Source of the DNA: Dastarcus helophoroides | Taxonomy: Eukaryota > Arthropoda > Insecta > Coleoptera > Bothrideridae | Length of the DNA stretch: 64,000 nt | Direction of reading: 5' to 3' | Assembly: GCA_028583605.1 (NCBI GenBank) | Contig: CM053327.1 | Coordinates: 12,759,629 to 12,823,628, forward strand | In this document: piece by piece, positions 23,650-37,700 of the stretch | How the letters are laid out: each line of letters starts with the position of its first letter | How positions within the stretch are numbered: the first letter of the stretch is position 1 | The notes under the pieces: model-generated | Databases searched by the model: none | Told to the model about the DNA's origin: nothing | The model's input: the letters and a program-made list of their open reading frames with translations, nothing else | Made by a program: the position numbers and the translations under genes

Positions 23650-24946
23650 CAGTGCGTTTTAATGAAAACTATCCACCTAAAAAACTTTTTAGACAGTTAT
23701 TTTTAGAAAAAACGGAAAAACATGTCAATAAATGTATAAAGGGGGACATATTTTATCATATTTATACAGAGTGTTACTGTCATCCCTAAGCCCCCAAACC
23801 AACATCTTTTATTTTTGTAAATATAAGCCGTTATATTTTCTTAAAGTTTTGGATTCCCATTGTCAAGTAGATTTCAAAAATGTATGGTACTTGGGTTCAG
23901 ATTGAATGTTTCTGAAGCTACAGCTATTAAAATTTAAATTAAACAAAAATTAATTAAATAAATAAAATAGAGGAGCAGTTTTGGTAATTTAATTTAAACA
24001 AAAAAGTATTAAGTGTGCAAGTTAACTTTAGCTGATCTAAATACAATAATGTAATCTAGCTTCGAAGGCATCTCTAACATTACTTATGGTAGCACACTTG
24101 GGGTCAATTTTCAACATTTATAAAAAATTATTCATTGCAATTTACCTTTAATTTTGGTTGTGTTGTTTAGGTTTCTGTTTTTAAAAAACAAAACTAACAG
24201 AAAAAAATCTATGGAGGTAAAATTAGGTGACCTAGGTAGCCACTTCATCATCGTTCATCTTTTCCCTCTTTCCCCCTAGAGATTTATGTACACATTGACT
24301 TGAATGTGCCTTATCATTTTGAAACATAAATGAATTTTTGGATACATTTTCGTATTTTTCTACTAATACAGTTATTTCTAGCCTTCTAGCTTGCGAAAAC
24401 CACTAGCCCTAAAATGGCGACTTTCCTGGCTTCCCTGTAGACTACTCTTTTTGGTTTGTGCACTTTTTTAGCAACGTACCCACATACCCTATTTTCATGA
24501 ATCTTTAAAACAATTCTGTTACACATTTTTATGTGTTGCTTTTTTTCCAACAAAAGCAAAATTAAAAAATGAAGCTGAGGTTGTTTTAATCTACTCTTGG
24601 ATAGTATAAAATTTTGTAACAATGTAACACCGACGTTAAATGATTTACAAATGTCATGACACTGTAATATTACGCACCTTTCTTTAACATAGATTCCAAA
24701 CATTATACATTTTTAAAATCTACCCGTTAAGAGAAATACAAAACTCTAGAAAAATACCGGGTGTCCTGTTTAAAAAAATAAAAGGGATGGGTTTGGGGAC
24801 GCAGGGATGATAGTCAGACCCAGTTTAAATATGGCCAAATGCGTTCCTTTGCATATATTGCATATTATTGACATGTTTTTGCGTTATCCCTAAAAACGAC
24901 GATCAAAAAGTTATTTGGGGTGGATAGTATTCATTGAGACGCACTG
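23650..24946. mobile_element. TIR DNA transposon derivative with ~150-bp inverted ends and TA target duplication
   Basis: The left end CAGTGCGTTTTAATGAAAAC and the right end in reverse, CAGTGCGTCTCAATGAATAC, match and stay similar for about 150 bases (shared AACATGTCAATA and the CCCCAAACC block). TA lies directly outside each end (23648-23649 and 24947-24948). TA duplication and a CAGT start suggest the Tc1/mariner group. The only open frame (24386-24703, minus) is not convincingly a transposase. Confidence 0.75.
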
Positions 24947-24948
24947 TA

Positions 24949-25629
24949 CATAACATCATATCACGTAGAGTAGAAATTATTCCATTATTTTACATTCACA
25001 ATTTTGTCAGCAACTTCATTTCAAGACAGTTTTAACTAAAAACGTGTAACATCATCGTAGTGGCGTGTTGTGCTACCTAACCTAGTAATTTCTGATCCTT
25101 GCTTTACACACCTAAATGATTTGTCAGTATTCCCAATTTGCTAATAATTAAGTAGATTTGGCACAAGTTTCTCATAAAACGATAGTAGCAGATATACGCC
25201 CTAAAGGACGACAAGGCCGACAATTTACAATCCCATCATTTCCAGTCCGATGTCTATCGCTGCAGATAAAACTTAATAAAGAGTTTGGTAAACATCCAAA
25301 ATAATTTTGCAGCTGCGATGTTCGTTCACCAAGTCGCGTAAGCATATAAAGTTTGAAACTTCCGCTTTCCCTGAAAGGTCAGTTAAAGCTGCAATTGCCT
25401 TAAAATATTGCGCCATAATTTGGAGCCTTTAATTCCTTCAAATGCAGCATACAATAAGCGAAAATTTAGCGTTCGACTCCCAACCAATTTAAATGCGGAA
25501 TCCAGCTTACGCTACGTGAAATTTACACAAAACGCGAAAACGAATTTAAACCTTGCCTGTATAGCCAGCAAAGGAGAAAAAAACGCGTTTATATTTTCAT
25601 AATTTCTAATTCTGTATTTCCTGTTATAG
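24949..25629 (+). other. End of first intron of the ERICH2-like gene
   Basis: It ends in TATTTCCTGTTATAG, the acceptor used by the first coding exon. The stretch 25370-25600 is less AT-rich and holds a 64-codon open frame without motifs or splice support, so I do not call it a gene. Confidence 0.4.
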
Positions 25630-25766
25630 AACTGACAAAAAAGATGACATCGGAGGACAATGGCAACTTTGGTTTCATCAAACCCACGCTGAGCAGTAAC
25701 GAAGACCTTAGCGAATACACCGATGCTGAATCCAGCGTTTCAGCTCCAACGGAATTTCTGGCCGAG
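25630..25766 (+). CDS. ERICH2-like gene, first coding exon
   Basis: Acceptor CCTGTTATAG before 25630, ATG at 25644-25646 and donor GCCGAG|GTAAGG at 25767. It encodes residues 1-41, starting MTSEDNGNFGFIKPTL and ending APTEFLAE, in phase 0. Confidence 0.85.
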
Positions 25767-28700
25767 GTAAGGTCCCCTAAAAGTACCTACTATTTTTTTA
25801 GTGTGACAGTTAAAGTTTTGTAAGCTAATGTTGCGAAAATTTGCGCTTTAAGTTTAAAAAATTGTACACATTATAGATACAAAAGTAAGCAATGTTAAAA
25901 CATTTCAATATATCTGGGCAACATATTTCACTTTATTATGGTAAAAATGCGCTTGCATTGAATCATGGCGGAACTTTGTAAAATACGACGGGTCCAAAAT
26001 TTCATTACGATTATGACAGTTTTCCGGTTAAACAAAAGCATCTATATGAAGCAAAGCAAATGTAATTTTAAAAATATTTCGGGGTGTATAAGATTTTATC
26101 TTATAGATGGTCTGGCCTGAATAGGTTTGACTATATTTTGCATATTAAAGCTCTAAAATTTTTCAGATTTGTTATGATTTTGTCATCAAGAAAGAGTTCG
26201 ATATAATTTTAGGGTTTACCATCACTCGTAAATGGGCGTTACAATATATTTGATCGTCACATCGTTGTGTCTAATGTTTTGTTTATGAATAGTTGCGTGT
26301 TCGGTAATTGAGTAGAAAATCTTTTAAAAATTGCGTTTAGTCAAATATTTTCTGTTACGAACATTGTATAGCTCTTAGAGTTACAATTTTCTAGTATCCT
26401 TTTACTGATTTATCAAGCAAGCAACTATTTATTAAAAATGAATTTTATATAATGGTGAGGCAATCAAATGTGTATTCCAAATATAAGTTTTTAAATAAAT
26501 TATTCTCGACTTTACGGAGCTAGCAGCTATTCCTAAGGTTATTGTAAGATGTTTAATCTGTTACAAAGCTTATTGAGGGGTGTTTGATATACACCGATTG
26601 TCTAAAAAATATATAACAATGCACAGTTTTTGAAATTTAATAAGCAAACAAAATTTTTGCTGAATTTGCTGGCATGAATAGTTGCATATTTGCTAAAATA
26701 TAATTTAAAAATTGTGATCATGAACACAAATTAAAATCTGTTACTGTTCTTTATGAATAATAACGTTTGACGTAAACTAGTAGGTTTGCTAAATGTACTG
26801 TATTTTCCAAGATGTGTCGTCTTTTTACCATAAATACAAATGTCTCGTCCGGATCATTATCGCCTCGTATTTTACTATTTAGCAAACATTTCTTCTGCAC
26901 TATGGTAGACATTGCTAATGTCAAACAACCTACACCGGAATATTGCTGATAAATATTACAACATTTTATTTAATTAAATAACCACTTATTTGTCTTGTCA
27001 CTTGTACTTGTTGATATTTTTTTTCGTCAAGAAATAATAAAGAAAAATTGCAAATAAGTAAAACTAAATAATCAACAACATTTTTCAAAGAAATAATTTC
27101 TATAATAAAATACATTGTTAGCAAAACTCCTAAAATTTATTTCGATGTTTTTTTTTTCCAAATTTAGACTTTTTCGAAGCTGAAACCAAATATTCTGACA
27201 TTTATTTAGAAGCTAGGAAATATTACGTTGTTTTTAAAAAAAAATGTTAATTGTTTTATTGGTAAATAAAACAATTGGTCAAATTACAACCCCTAGTAAG
27301 TAAAATAAATGTGCCAATTATTTTGCCATATTGTAAAGTTGGACTTTTATCGACTTAAAGAAAATGGAATATATTCTAAGTTCTTTTTGTTTTGGTAGAA
27401 CGGACTTGTCCTTGGTTATCTTTAAAAATTGAAATACAAATCTATCTCTCTGTATTTCAGTATTTTAAGTTTACCTAAAATTTTTCATGTTTTAACTTAT
27501 TTTTTTACAAATTTTAAGTTTTTTCTTCATCTTGGTCAAGAACTTGGTAGAGATTAGGCCAAAAAACAAATATTTTATACTTTAGATTTTTAACTTGATA
27601 CTTAAATTTTCAGTGCAACATCGAAATGCCGGAATTAAATAGCTTCGACTTATTTTCATTAAAATTTTAGATTTCAGTCCAAAATCCAAAATTTTAGTTA
27701 AAAATTTTGTGCTAAATGACAAAGTGTTATAAAGAAAACATTGAATCTAATAAGTTGAAGTGCTAGAAAAAAATACAAAGTTTTCAAACTCGAGAAAAAA
27801 ATCAAAATTTTGAGAGAAATAATAAAATAAATTAAGTTTATTTTAGCTTGACTGAGCCCAGTTTGGAAAATATTGAAATTATTATTTAAATTAATAAAAT
27901 TTGTTGGTTTTTTAAAACATTTCCTAACACACAGCTGAAGGATATTCGAAATTCTTAGGGTGCGTTTATACTAAACACTTTATTTCGTACATTTTTCTCT
28001 GACATAAGTGTCAACATCCTGAAAGAAGCTATGGAAAATGTATCTACACCACTGGGAGTCGGATAGCTTTTCTCAGGAAAGTTGACACTTATGTCAGAAA
28101 GAAGTGTATTGTATGTCAGAGAGAAATGTACGGAATAAAGTGTCTAATCTAAACGCGACGTTAAATCATGACTTTATGACATATAACAAAAAATATATTA
28201 ATAGCTCTTACTCAGAAACCGAGAATTAAATAATTGAAATACAGGTGCACAAAAAAAATAGACGTAGATAAAAACCCAAATATAAAAAAAAATATTTTTT
28301 TCTTAGTTCAGAAAATATAAGGTTATAAAAATGTAAAAATGTTTGTAGTAATAAACATCGATGTTTCTTTTTTATTACAATTCTTCAGCAGTGCACAACG
28401 GAAACAAGGATAACAGATAAGCAGTTAAGGAAAAACAATTTTATTTAGTCATGAATAGACGTCTGATGCAAAGTAATTAAATATCTACATTAATCAAAAT
28501 ACAATACAAAGTATATTCTTTATGGTGGACTCTTATTGGTCGAAAACATTATGTTTATTAATTTTATTTAACATTTCTTCGAGCCAATTTGGAAATATTT
28601 AAATTTTTTATTGTTTGTTGACAATATTCAAAAACTGTTTTAGAATATTGTCCATAAACAATAAAAAATTAAATATTTTCAAACTGGGTCAAAGAAATGT

Positions 28701-31700
28701 TAAATAAAATTAATAAATACAATACAAAGTAATCGGTAACTTACTTTACCCGTATTCTTATGTGCAAATTTTTAATTTAGTTCTAAATAAAACTTATTCT
28801 TTGATAAATGTCAGGTAATATTTTAAGAAAACATAACAACACATTGACAACGAATGCTAGATGTCAAATTATGCAACAATAATTAAATTAGTTTAAAATG
28901 TAACATCAGACACATTTTTACTATTTTCTGCATCAAACAGAAATAGAAACCTCAGTCTGTGGTAAATTTGGATAGCGGGAAATATCTGCAATGTCTTTCT
29001 ATAGTCGACTAATATTAATTTAGTTGAATAACATGTGGGTCTTTGATACTACTGCACATTCATGAGGTAATGCCAAATTAGGAGAGGATCAACTGTATAT
29101 TTACTTGAATGAATTTCCCACAAGATTGCCGAACACGCAAATATTCATTAGAGGAAAACAAAGTTGCATAGCGTAGTAGAAAGACGTATTACAAAGCAAA
29201 CTCATAAGCATGTGAACATTCCAGTAATCCTCATAATAATCAGTAAGGCTCCTGAAATATTTCAGAATTACTCACCACTATTTAATGACGGCTATTGTTT
29301 TCACGAGTAAACGTCATGAAAATAATAGTAAAAATACAACATTCTCTTCGTTTAAAATTGTATGTAGATTTAAAGCATTTAGCATTTAAAAGAAGTTTAC
29401 TGGAATGTGATCTACAACACTTTGTATTCTTATTATCAGGTGTAGTTCTATTACGGCAAAGATTAGAGCCTTCTAGATGCTTGAATACGAGCGACTTCAG
29501 GAACGTGTTACTGCCTTTTTGATGGCGTCACCACATTAACATAATCGCGGGCAGTGAATACCAACTCTTTGTATCCTTTTGCATTTAAATCAGATTCAGT
29601 GTCATGTAATCCGCATTCGGATTCAAATTTCAAATTAAATTGAATAGAAAATGTATTTCTACGGTGCATCTGCTTGCCAGCTCGTAACATTTCAAGCTTC
29701 ATTCGCATTTACAGTTAGTCGGATTTATTATGTCTGATATCGTTCCATAAATGTCGCAACTACATCTGGATTTTGTAACGTAAATGAACTGCAGTTGAAT
29801 CAGTGGTAATCCTATTGCTTATCCTTGCGACAGTTACAGTTTGGTCTTGCAACTTACAACAATTCTTTTCTAAGGCTGTCAATTAAATTTTATCTTCCCA
29901 TTACTATAACTTCATCAAGCATCTTCCAGTTAACTGTTAATTTCACTTTGTAGTTAATGGTCAACGTAAAAGTAAAATTTGTCGGAAGATCGCGAAATAA
30001 AATTAAAAGGTATTAAAGAATTATCTTATTTGCGATTTGTTTATCTATGGCATATTTTTTATTAGTTGCTCTTAAAGTATTAAGAGATTATAGTCCATTT
30101 CAGGTAAATGTGCCTAAGAATAGGCCAAAAAGTATTAAATCAACATTTAGATAAATTACTAAAAAAATCACCAGAACCGAAGCTGGCTTCACGCATTAAC
30201 ATTTTGATAATTAATGCGTTGCCCATATTTCAGGAGTTTGGCAAAAATAATCATATTAACTCTTTTCCGTATTATTTTTATTACCATTATTAACCAAGGC
30301 CTTTGACAGAGTCTAGCACCGATCTTTTCTCGCCAAATTAACATCTTATGATCTTCCTCCTGGACTCTGTCACCTAATATTCAATTTTATTGCTGACAGA
30401 TTTCTTCAAGTCGTCATTGATGGTATTTCATCCGAGACCTGAGTGCGTCAAGGGTCTGCACTATCTCCTACGTTGTTTCTGTTACACATAAACGATTTCT
30501 TAGCTTTAAATTCCAATTCTAACTACAGCTATGTAAATGAGAGTAGCCTTGTAACATCTGTTTTCATTGACAAACCATTATCCGTCGCTGCTTCAGATCG
30601 ACTAAGGGAACAGCAGATTAATCGGGATCTTGAAATCATTCTGGAATGGGTTAAGATGAATCTGGTCGACTTCAACGCTTTAAAAACCCAGGCCACGGTT
30701 TTCTCTAAGAAAACATCAAGGAATAATACTAATGGATGCAAAAACCCTTTCGATGCTGAACTTCCTTTTTAGAGCTAAAAAGCACTTTACATTTCATCAG
30801 CTACTCACACTGTATAAAGACCAAGTTAGGCCAACACTTGAATACTGTTCTCATGTTTGGAATTTAGTTTCAAAGCACACTGTAGCTCTTTTGAATTCAA
30901 TTCAATGAAGAGCGATGACGAGAGTTTGACCAATTCTCTCGAAATACTAGAGCACATGCGGATGGTTGGTGACACTTGTCTCTTTTCTACAAGTACTATC
31001 ATGAAAGATGCTCGCAGGAACTAATAGGATTAATCTCCCCAAGGGCAATAATTTTGAGGCATACAAGACACTCGGAGACAGCAAATTCCTGTCTGGTCCA
31101 GCTTGACAGAGTGAGGACTTCTGTTTACGGAGACTCTTTTTTCTATAGAACTTCCAAGCTGTGAAACTTGTGACCGAAATGAATTTTTCTTAAAAATTAC
31201 AACCTCTCCTTGTTTAAGAAGGCGGTTTATTACCATCTATCCTTGTTTCCGTATCCTACTACGCACTGCTTTGAAGTCATAATAGGGTTATCCTTTGCAA
31301 GTGGATTAAACTTTAAAGAAAAATTAAGAATTATTCTTAGAGCAGCCAACAACAAATCAAATCATTTAATATTATTTAAAGTAAAGTTTTAAGAACACAG
31401 AACCTCATTAAATAATGTCATAAAGCTGCCACACGATCGTATCTAAATATTACTAGTTCTTGTTGTTGCCACTACAAAATTAAAAGTTTAGTGCTTACTT
31501 TGATGCACATTTATCTGAAATGGACTGTATGTTATGGTTTGAATATATGTAAATGTTGTAATAATTTTTACATTAACTGCATCACGAGCTCTTTCATTAA
31601 GCATATTTTATACTCAATTAAAAATATGATTGTACTACCTTATCAGTTAGTAAAAATGCGTCGTCAGACCTTTTTCTGCATTTTTTTTCTCACTATGATA

Positions 31701-34700
31701 TTTTGCAAATGCTACTTGCTGTAAAACTATCTAGAAACAATAAAAGAAATAATAATAACAATAAGTTATTTAGTTCAAAATAATTTAAAATTAAAAAAGA
31801 TGCACAACAGGGATCTTCTTTTAAAAAATAATATGCAAGTGTCTACACTAATAGTGCTCCTTGTTTCAGTTTTTATCAGCTGTGATGCTCAAGGACTATG
31901 TGACTGCCTTAAAATACTGTAAATTGAGTAAGTTATTTTTCCTTTCCACTGATTGAACTAAAATTTGCATGTGAGATACGGAAATTGGCCTGCGACAAAT
32001 TGCTAAATAAGGGAAAAGTGGAGTGGCCAAAGTAGTTTCTAAGATCGATATCGTTGACTATTCTTTATGACTTTCCCAACTTTGATAGAACAAGACGAAG
32101 TCAGATGCGGCAACGAACCGTATCAATCTTAATTCTCCTGCAAAAAGACTTTCAGTCTAGGTCGACCGCCTTGCCATATAATGAATCTGCAACTTTTTCA
32201 AGATTTTTTGTCAGACAACTCGCTTCTATTAAAGTTTAATGGTGAAGGTAAAGATCATATAGATCAATTTGATAACCGCAAAATTTTGCGTACTTCTCAG
32301 GCTAGTTACAAACTTTTGATTTTAAAGCTTGGACCATTTAAAAGTTGTCTTCAACAATGCATCCTTTTGTGCATTCTTAATTAGGCACTAACGTGCAAAT
32401 GCAAGATCTCAGAGCCAAATGTCAACCAATTTTGAATTAGTGTTTTGGAAAAGCAAGTTCACGGCGAGGCGTAACTAAGAGGATTTTCAGTTAGAATAAC
32501 CGCTTCAAAGTGGGTCAAGTTGAGCAATTTCTAGCCAAAACTAAGAAGGAATGAATTTTTTCGACTTAAGAAAAATAGATAATATAAATAACCGGTTAGT
32601 TAGCAAGAATAAAGTTTACTGACAAAGGAACAAGTAATTGTAATTCTTATATATTTTTCCATTTCACGCTGCAGCCCGTAGAACGAAGAGTTGTTTAAGT
32701 AAATAGTTGCAGTGAGGTTTTAGTATATTTGCCATTGCTATATAAATTGATAATTTAAAAAATTAGCCATATCACATAAGGCTATTAGACATCCGTGCGG
32801 TAAAATCAGCAAAATTAATATTTTTGTTTGTTTAATATTTACTTTAACAAACTGTAGTCTTGCCGTATTTTTTTTTTAATATTGAATGAAGTATGCACTT
32901 CGATGTTCTACAATTTTTGGCTGTGCCTAGCTGCGCCTAGCTGCGCCCTTTTTTACCATAACGATTTAAACATGCTAATGCAGATGAGAGGAATTTCCAT
33001 TTTTGGAATTAACGACTGATTCAATTTGACTCATTTCATTTTAAACCCCTTACTACATTCTATTTTTGCAAAAAAGAATAATTATTTTACTAATTTTGTA
33101 TTACTTTTAGATTGAATTATCTCCAAATTATTATTTAAAATTAGTTAGAATTTCAATTCCTGATACTCTAATTTCTTGGTGATAGTTATTTCAATATTGT
33201 TTCTGTAATGACCAATTAACAATATTTCAATATTGTTTCTGTAATGACCAATTATTATAAAGTAAGTTTCCTAATTTTCAAAGTTTTGGCCAGAAATTTT
33301 TAATTTCGACCCAATGTGCGCTCGGTAAATTTATATACCTGCCTACTGTAGTTATGCGTCAAATATTAGGTAACTTAATGTTTGTTTCGGAGACAAACTG
33401 CAGGCTTCACATTTTCAATTCCAAAAGCAACGTTCAAAATTTCTAGCAATTGCAATTATTACCAACGTTGAAACTTCTTCGCTGCCTTTAAATGTAATTA
33501 AACAACCATTTTAATGAAGCGCACTTGGAGTAACATTCCGGGAAATGCCTACGACTTCAACCAACAAGCCACTTCAGCCGCATCCACTAATTGCATATTT
33601 ACCTCGCTTTGCCCTTTGAATGCTTTTAGAGCACGGAGAGTTTTAACGCACGTTAATCAGTTTTGCAGTACGAACCGAATAATGCGACAGCGAAGGAGTT
33701 TTACCCGCTCATACTAGAGAAACTGCGACTGAGTAAGTATATCGCTTATTAGTGAGATTGAGATCTTGAAAGCGTATCTTGTTGGTTTTCCAGCTCGCGC
33801 CGAAGAAGAAGACCAGGAGGAGGAGGAGGGAAGCAGCAGCGAAGATGATGAAGCTGGCAGCGAGGAAAATTCCTCTTCCAGTTCCAGTTCGGAGTCCGAA
33901 AGCAGTTCGACCAGTTCAGATGACAGCAGCGAGGGACAGGAGCAAGAGGTATTCTTTATATTGATATTGGTTCTTGTGGGAGACTTCTGGCTTTTCTCAT
34001 TTTGAGTCAACAATCGTTTAATTTGTTTTTGGTTTTTGCTAATCATAGTCCTTTTAAGGTATTTTGAGATTAACTAGAGTTTGTGGGATATAAACGTGTT
34101 CTCACTTAAGGTAAACGCCCGAGAGAAACACTTAGTTTAGTTTATGTTTTTTTGTCTTTGTTTATAAAATATATAAGAAGTGACCAACTGATATCTCAAG
34201 AAGAGGTTTAGATTAACCTATGCTTCTTTTACTGTCTTCTACTTGTGCGGTACAGAAAAACTACTATTCTTGAAGGAATATTAAGTTTATCATGAGATGC
34301 ACTAATGTCATTAATTGATTTGAAAGATACCTTTAGTTTTAGCTAAACATTTGTCTCTATTTTTTTCAAGTAGTTAAGAACAGTGGCGGCTTGGGTAGGC
34401 GACAGTGGCCACTAAAAATAATATTCTTAAATTAAAAAAATTACATTCTTTTGTCAATGATTAAGAGTTTTCCGTTGAAACATACATTAGTTCTAGGCCG
34501 GGTAAGAAGTGAACATGGACAACAAAATAAACTTTGCTTATAACTACCATCTAACCAACCACACCATCATACCACTGAGTTCTAAATAAGCGTGAAAAAT
34601 TTTGACCATGTTTTTTGTTAGATTTTAAAATATTAGGCAACATATACGTTACTAGAGTAGGGCAGGATGGAGCACTAGCCCCCTTCAAGCTGCCGAAAAA

Positions 34701-37700
34701 TTAATTTAATTCAGACATCCATTTTTTCTTCAAAATCCATACTTTCCTTGAAATTTTGACGGTTTTTGATAATTTCAATTTTATTCAATTTTTGTGATTT
34801 CTCACAAAATCTGCCTATTAATTTATGTCAAATTATGACTTTTTCTGGAAAATTCCGAGTTTTTATTAAATTGCGGATTTTTTCTTCCAATTCTGATTTT
34901 TTTTTTAAATTTCGATCCCCTCGAATAATTTTCCAAAATCCGTATTTGCTTTTTTAATTTTCATAAAATTAGCCTTTATTTCTAAATGTCGATAGTTTTC
35001 TCAAAATTTTGTTTTTTTAGAAATTTTGACTTTATCTTAAGTCCGGTCATTTATGTTTTTGGAACTGTCAACCTTTTCGTATTTATCCCAAAATTTCATT
35101 TTTTAAATTTCTCTTTTGTATAAACTAAATATTTTTAAAATTGAAATCTGAAATGTTCTTTGAAAAAAAATTTTATCTTTGAAATGCCCCTATTGTTTTA
35201 ACATTTGTCTTTTTTTGACATTCTGCTATTTTTCTTAATATTGATCTTTTCCTGAATATTTAGACTTAAATTAGACTTTTTGATAATTTCAACTTATATC
35301 TCATAATTCGCCTTATTTTCGAAAATTTTTTAGAAGTTTTTAAAATTGTAGACTCTTTCGTCGATTTTTTTCGTTTATGTTCTCTAAATTAGATCGAAGT
35401 GTTAATAAAAAAGGAATAATGTTAAAAAAATATGTTTGTACTTAGAGAAACTTCTTTCCCGAAATTAAAATGTTATGTCAACAATTAAATAAAAATGTAA
35501 AAATTCCGAAAAAATTCGACCTTTGAAAATTTTGACCTTTTTCGATTTTTTTTAAGGTTATTTCAAATTTGATTTTTTGAAAATTTTGAGTCTTTCTCGA
35601 AATTCGTCTTTTTTGAAATTAGGACTTTATTTTCACAATTCTATATTTTTTACTATTTATTTCCTTCTCTTAGAAATTCGGATATTTTCTAGATATTTCA
35701 AGTATTTTCTCCAAACTTCGACGTACTTTTCGATGTTCATTTTTCCTAATTGAAAGTTTTTTCAGAATTTTTTTATTAGATTTGACTATTTGAATTTCCA
35801 GTTGCTTCTTTAAATTCGTCTTATTTTTCTACGTCTTCCAAAAAAAGGCTTTTTTTTCAAAATTCGTTTTTTTTCCAAAATTGGATCGAAATTTTAGTAA
35901 AATATTATAATTTTGAAGATAACATTTTTGAATATTTCTAGGAAAACGATCTTGTAAATTTGGATTTTGTTACAAATAAGGTAAGATCTTGGGAGAGATA
36001 TTTTTGAACTTCGACTTAGTTTGAAAATTGTGAGTTTTTTTTAATTCTAACATTTTTCATAATATTCCGAAAAGTTAGGGTTTTATTTTAAATTAATTTT
36101 TCTGAAAATTCTACTCCTCTTTTCCGAAATTTTGACTTTAATATAATTTGGAAATTCTTTCCCCCAAGTTCATGCAATTCAGTGAAAATAAGCACTATAC
36201 TCAGCCGAAAGATTTTTGGTTTTGTTTTTTTTTACCCATCAAGTTTTCAAATTATTTGCTGCCCCCACTAAACAAAATCGTGTTTAAGCACATGTTAAGC
36301 AATGGAACAAATTGCCCATTTATCAGAATTTACCTTCGAATTTCCTCGTTTAAGGGGTGAAAAATGGAGTTTCAAGCAAACAGTAAATTGTATCATACAT
36401 TGGATTTTCTATTTTCTCAATTAAATTTAGTAAAACAACTACAAAATAGTACAACAATAAATCAAAATAAATTAAAGTTATTCTCCCAGCTTCAAGAGCA
36501 GCGTTAAACCAAACACAAATTACAAAAATTATTTCAGCAAATATAACATTTGTTGTTCGTGATGATTTCGCTGCTTTGTAGACTGTCGATGAAGGATTGG
36601 GATGAGCGCCTACCGCCTAGATTTGCCATCTACCTTCTTACCAACTTCATAGTTTGACGACCAAAATCGTGGACGATAAGCAATATTAACGACAAACATT
36701 GTAAAAAAAAATATCTCAGTTTATACAATTGACGCAAAAAGATTGTGAGGAATATATTTTTCAAAAATAATAAAACTGAATTATTTAAGGGCAGTCTACT
36801 CCGACGAGGCGCCCTTGGTAGGGAGAATTTATTTTTGTCACGGAATGCAGGGGTGCTATTAGCTTTCAGCTACAAACTATCCTTTTGGATTAACTTCAAT
36901 TACTTTCTTTGCCATTTTTTATACCACACGACAAATCCAGTGCTGGATTTTGCAAAAGTTAAGTTAACTTAAATTTCTTCTTCATGTTTTTCATGCAATG
37001 TAACAATGTTCTTGGCTGATTTCTGTTTGGTCATTTGAAGCATATTTTACTCAAAGTTTTTGTGGAATGTAACAATGGTTGCAGAAAATTTTTGAAGGAG
37101 ATATTTACTTTGACCTAAACCTATTTCGTTGCCCTTTTTTATGCTAGACACAAAGTTTTCATTCGCTTTTGAATTAACTTATTTCTTATTTTTCCGTAAG
37201 ATATACAATGTAGTTTTTTTAAAACTTGACATAGGCCAACTTTTTTATTTGAAATGACAGACTAGTACTTTCAGTTGCAAAGTAGTAGGAAATAGCTCGA
37301 CTAAGAAAAATGTACCAAAAAATCTTTCCTATATTGCCATATTTCTTTAGTAGATACTAAAACAATATTTTTTAAAATCGCAACACTGCATTTTTTAACA
37401 TATTTTGATAGATCTTCTAAACAAAAAATCTTTTGTCAGATTTGTTATTTGAAGTTGCCATTTTCGAAACAATGTATTTAAGAGAGTAAGAAAAAGACTT
37501 TTTTTGTGCACCTTTTTTTGTACATTAAATCTTCCAGTCAATGTTTAAAGAAGAGTTGAAGGTTAGCTAAACCTTCTTTCTTTGCCTTTATTTTGTGATA
37601 CACGACAATCCTCTCAAATAACTTTTCAAATAGGATTTTAGCTTAGCTTAAACTTTTTTCTTTGCTTCTTGATTAGGATTTAGTGATTATTTGACTGATT

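Noticed and set aside
24386..24703. Transposase gene in the 23.65-24.95 kb element
   Set aside because: The 105-codon frame shows no DDE/D motif, and its helix-turn-helix resemblance is too weak.
33714..34046. Ser/Glu-rich minus-strand frame opposite the acidic exon
   Set aside because: It is a shadow of the serine/glutamate codon repeats on the plus strand and has no splice support.
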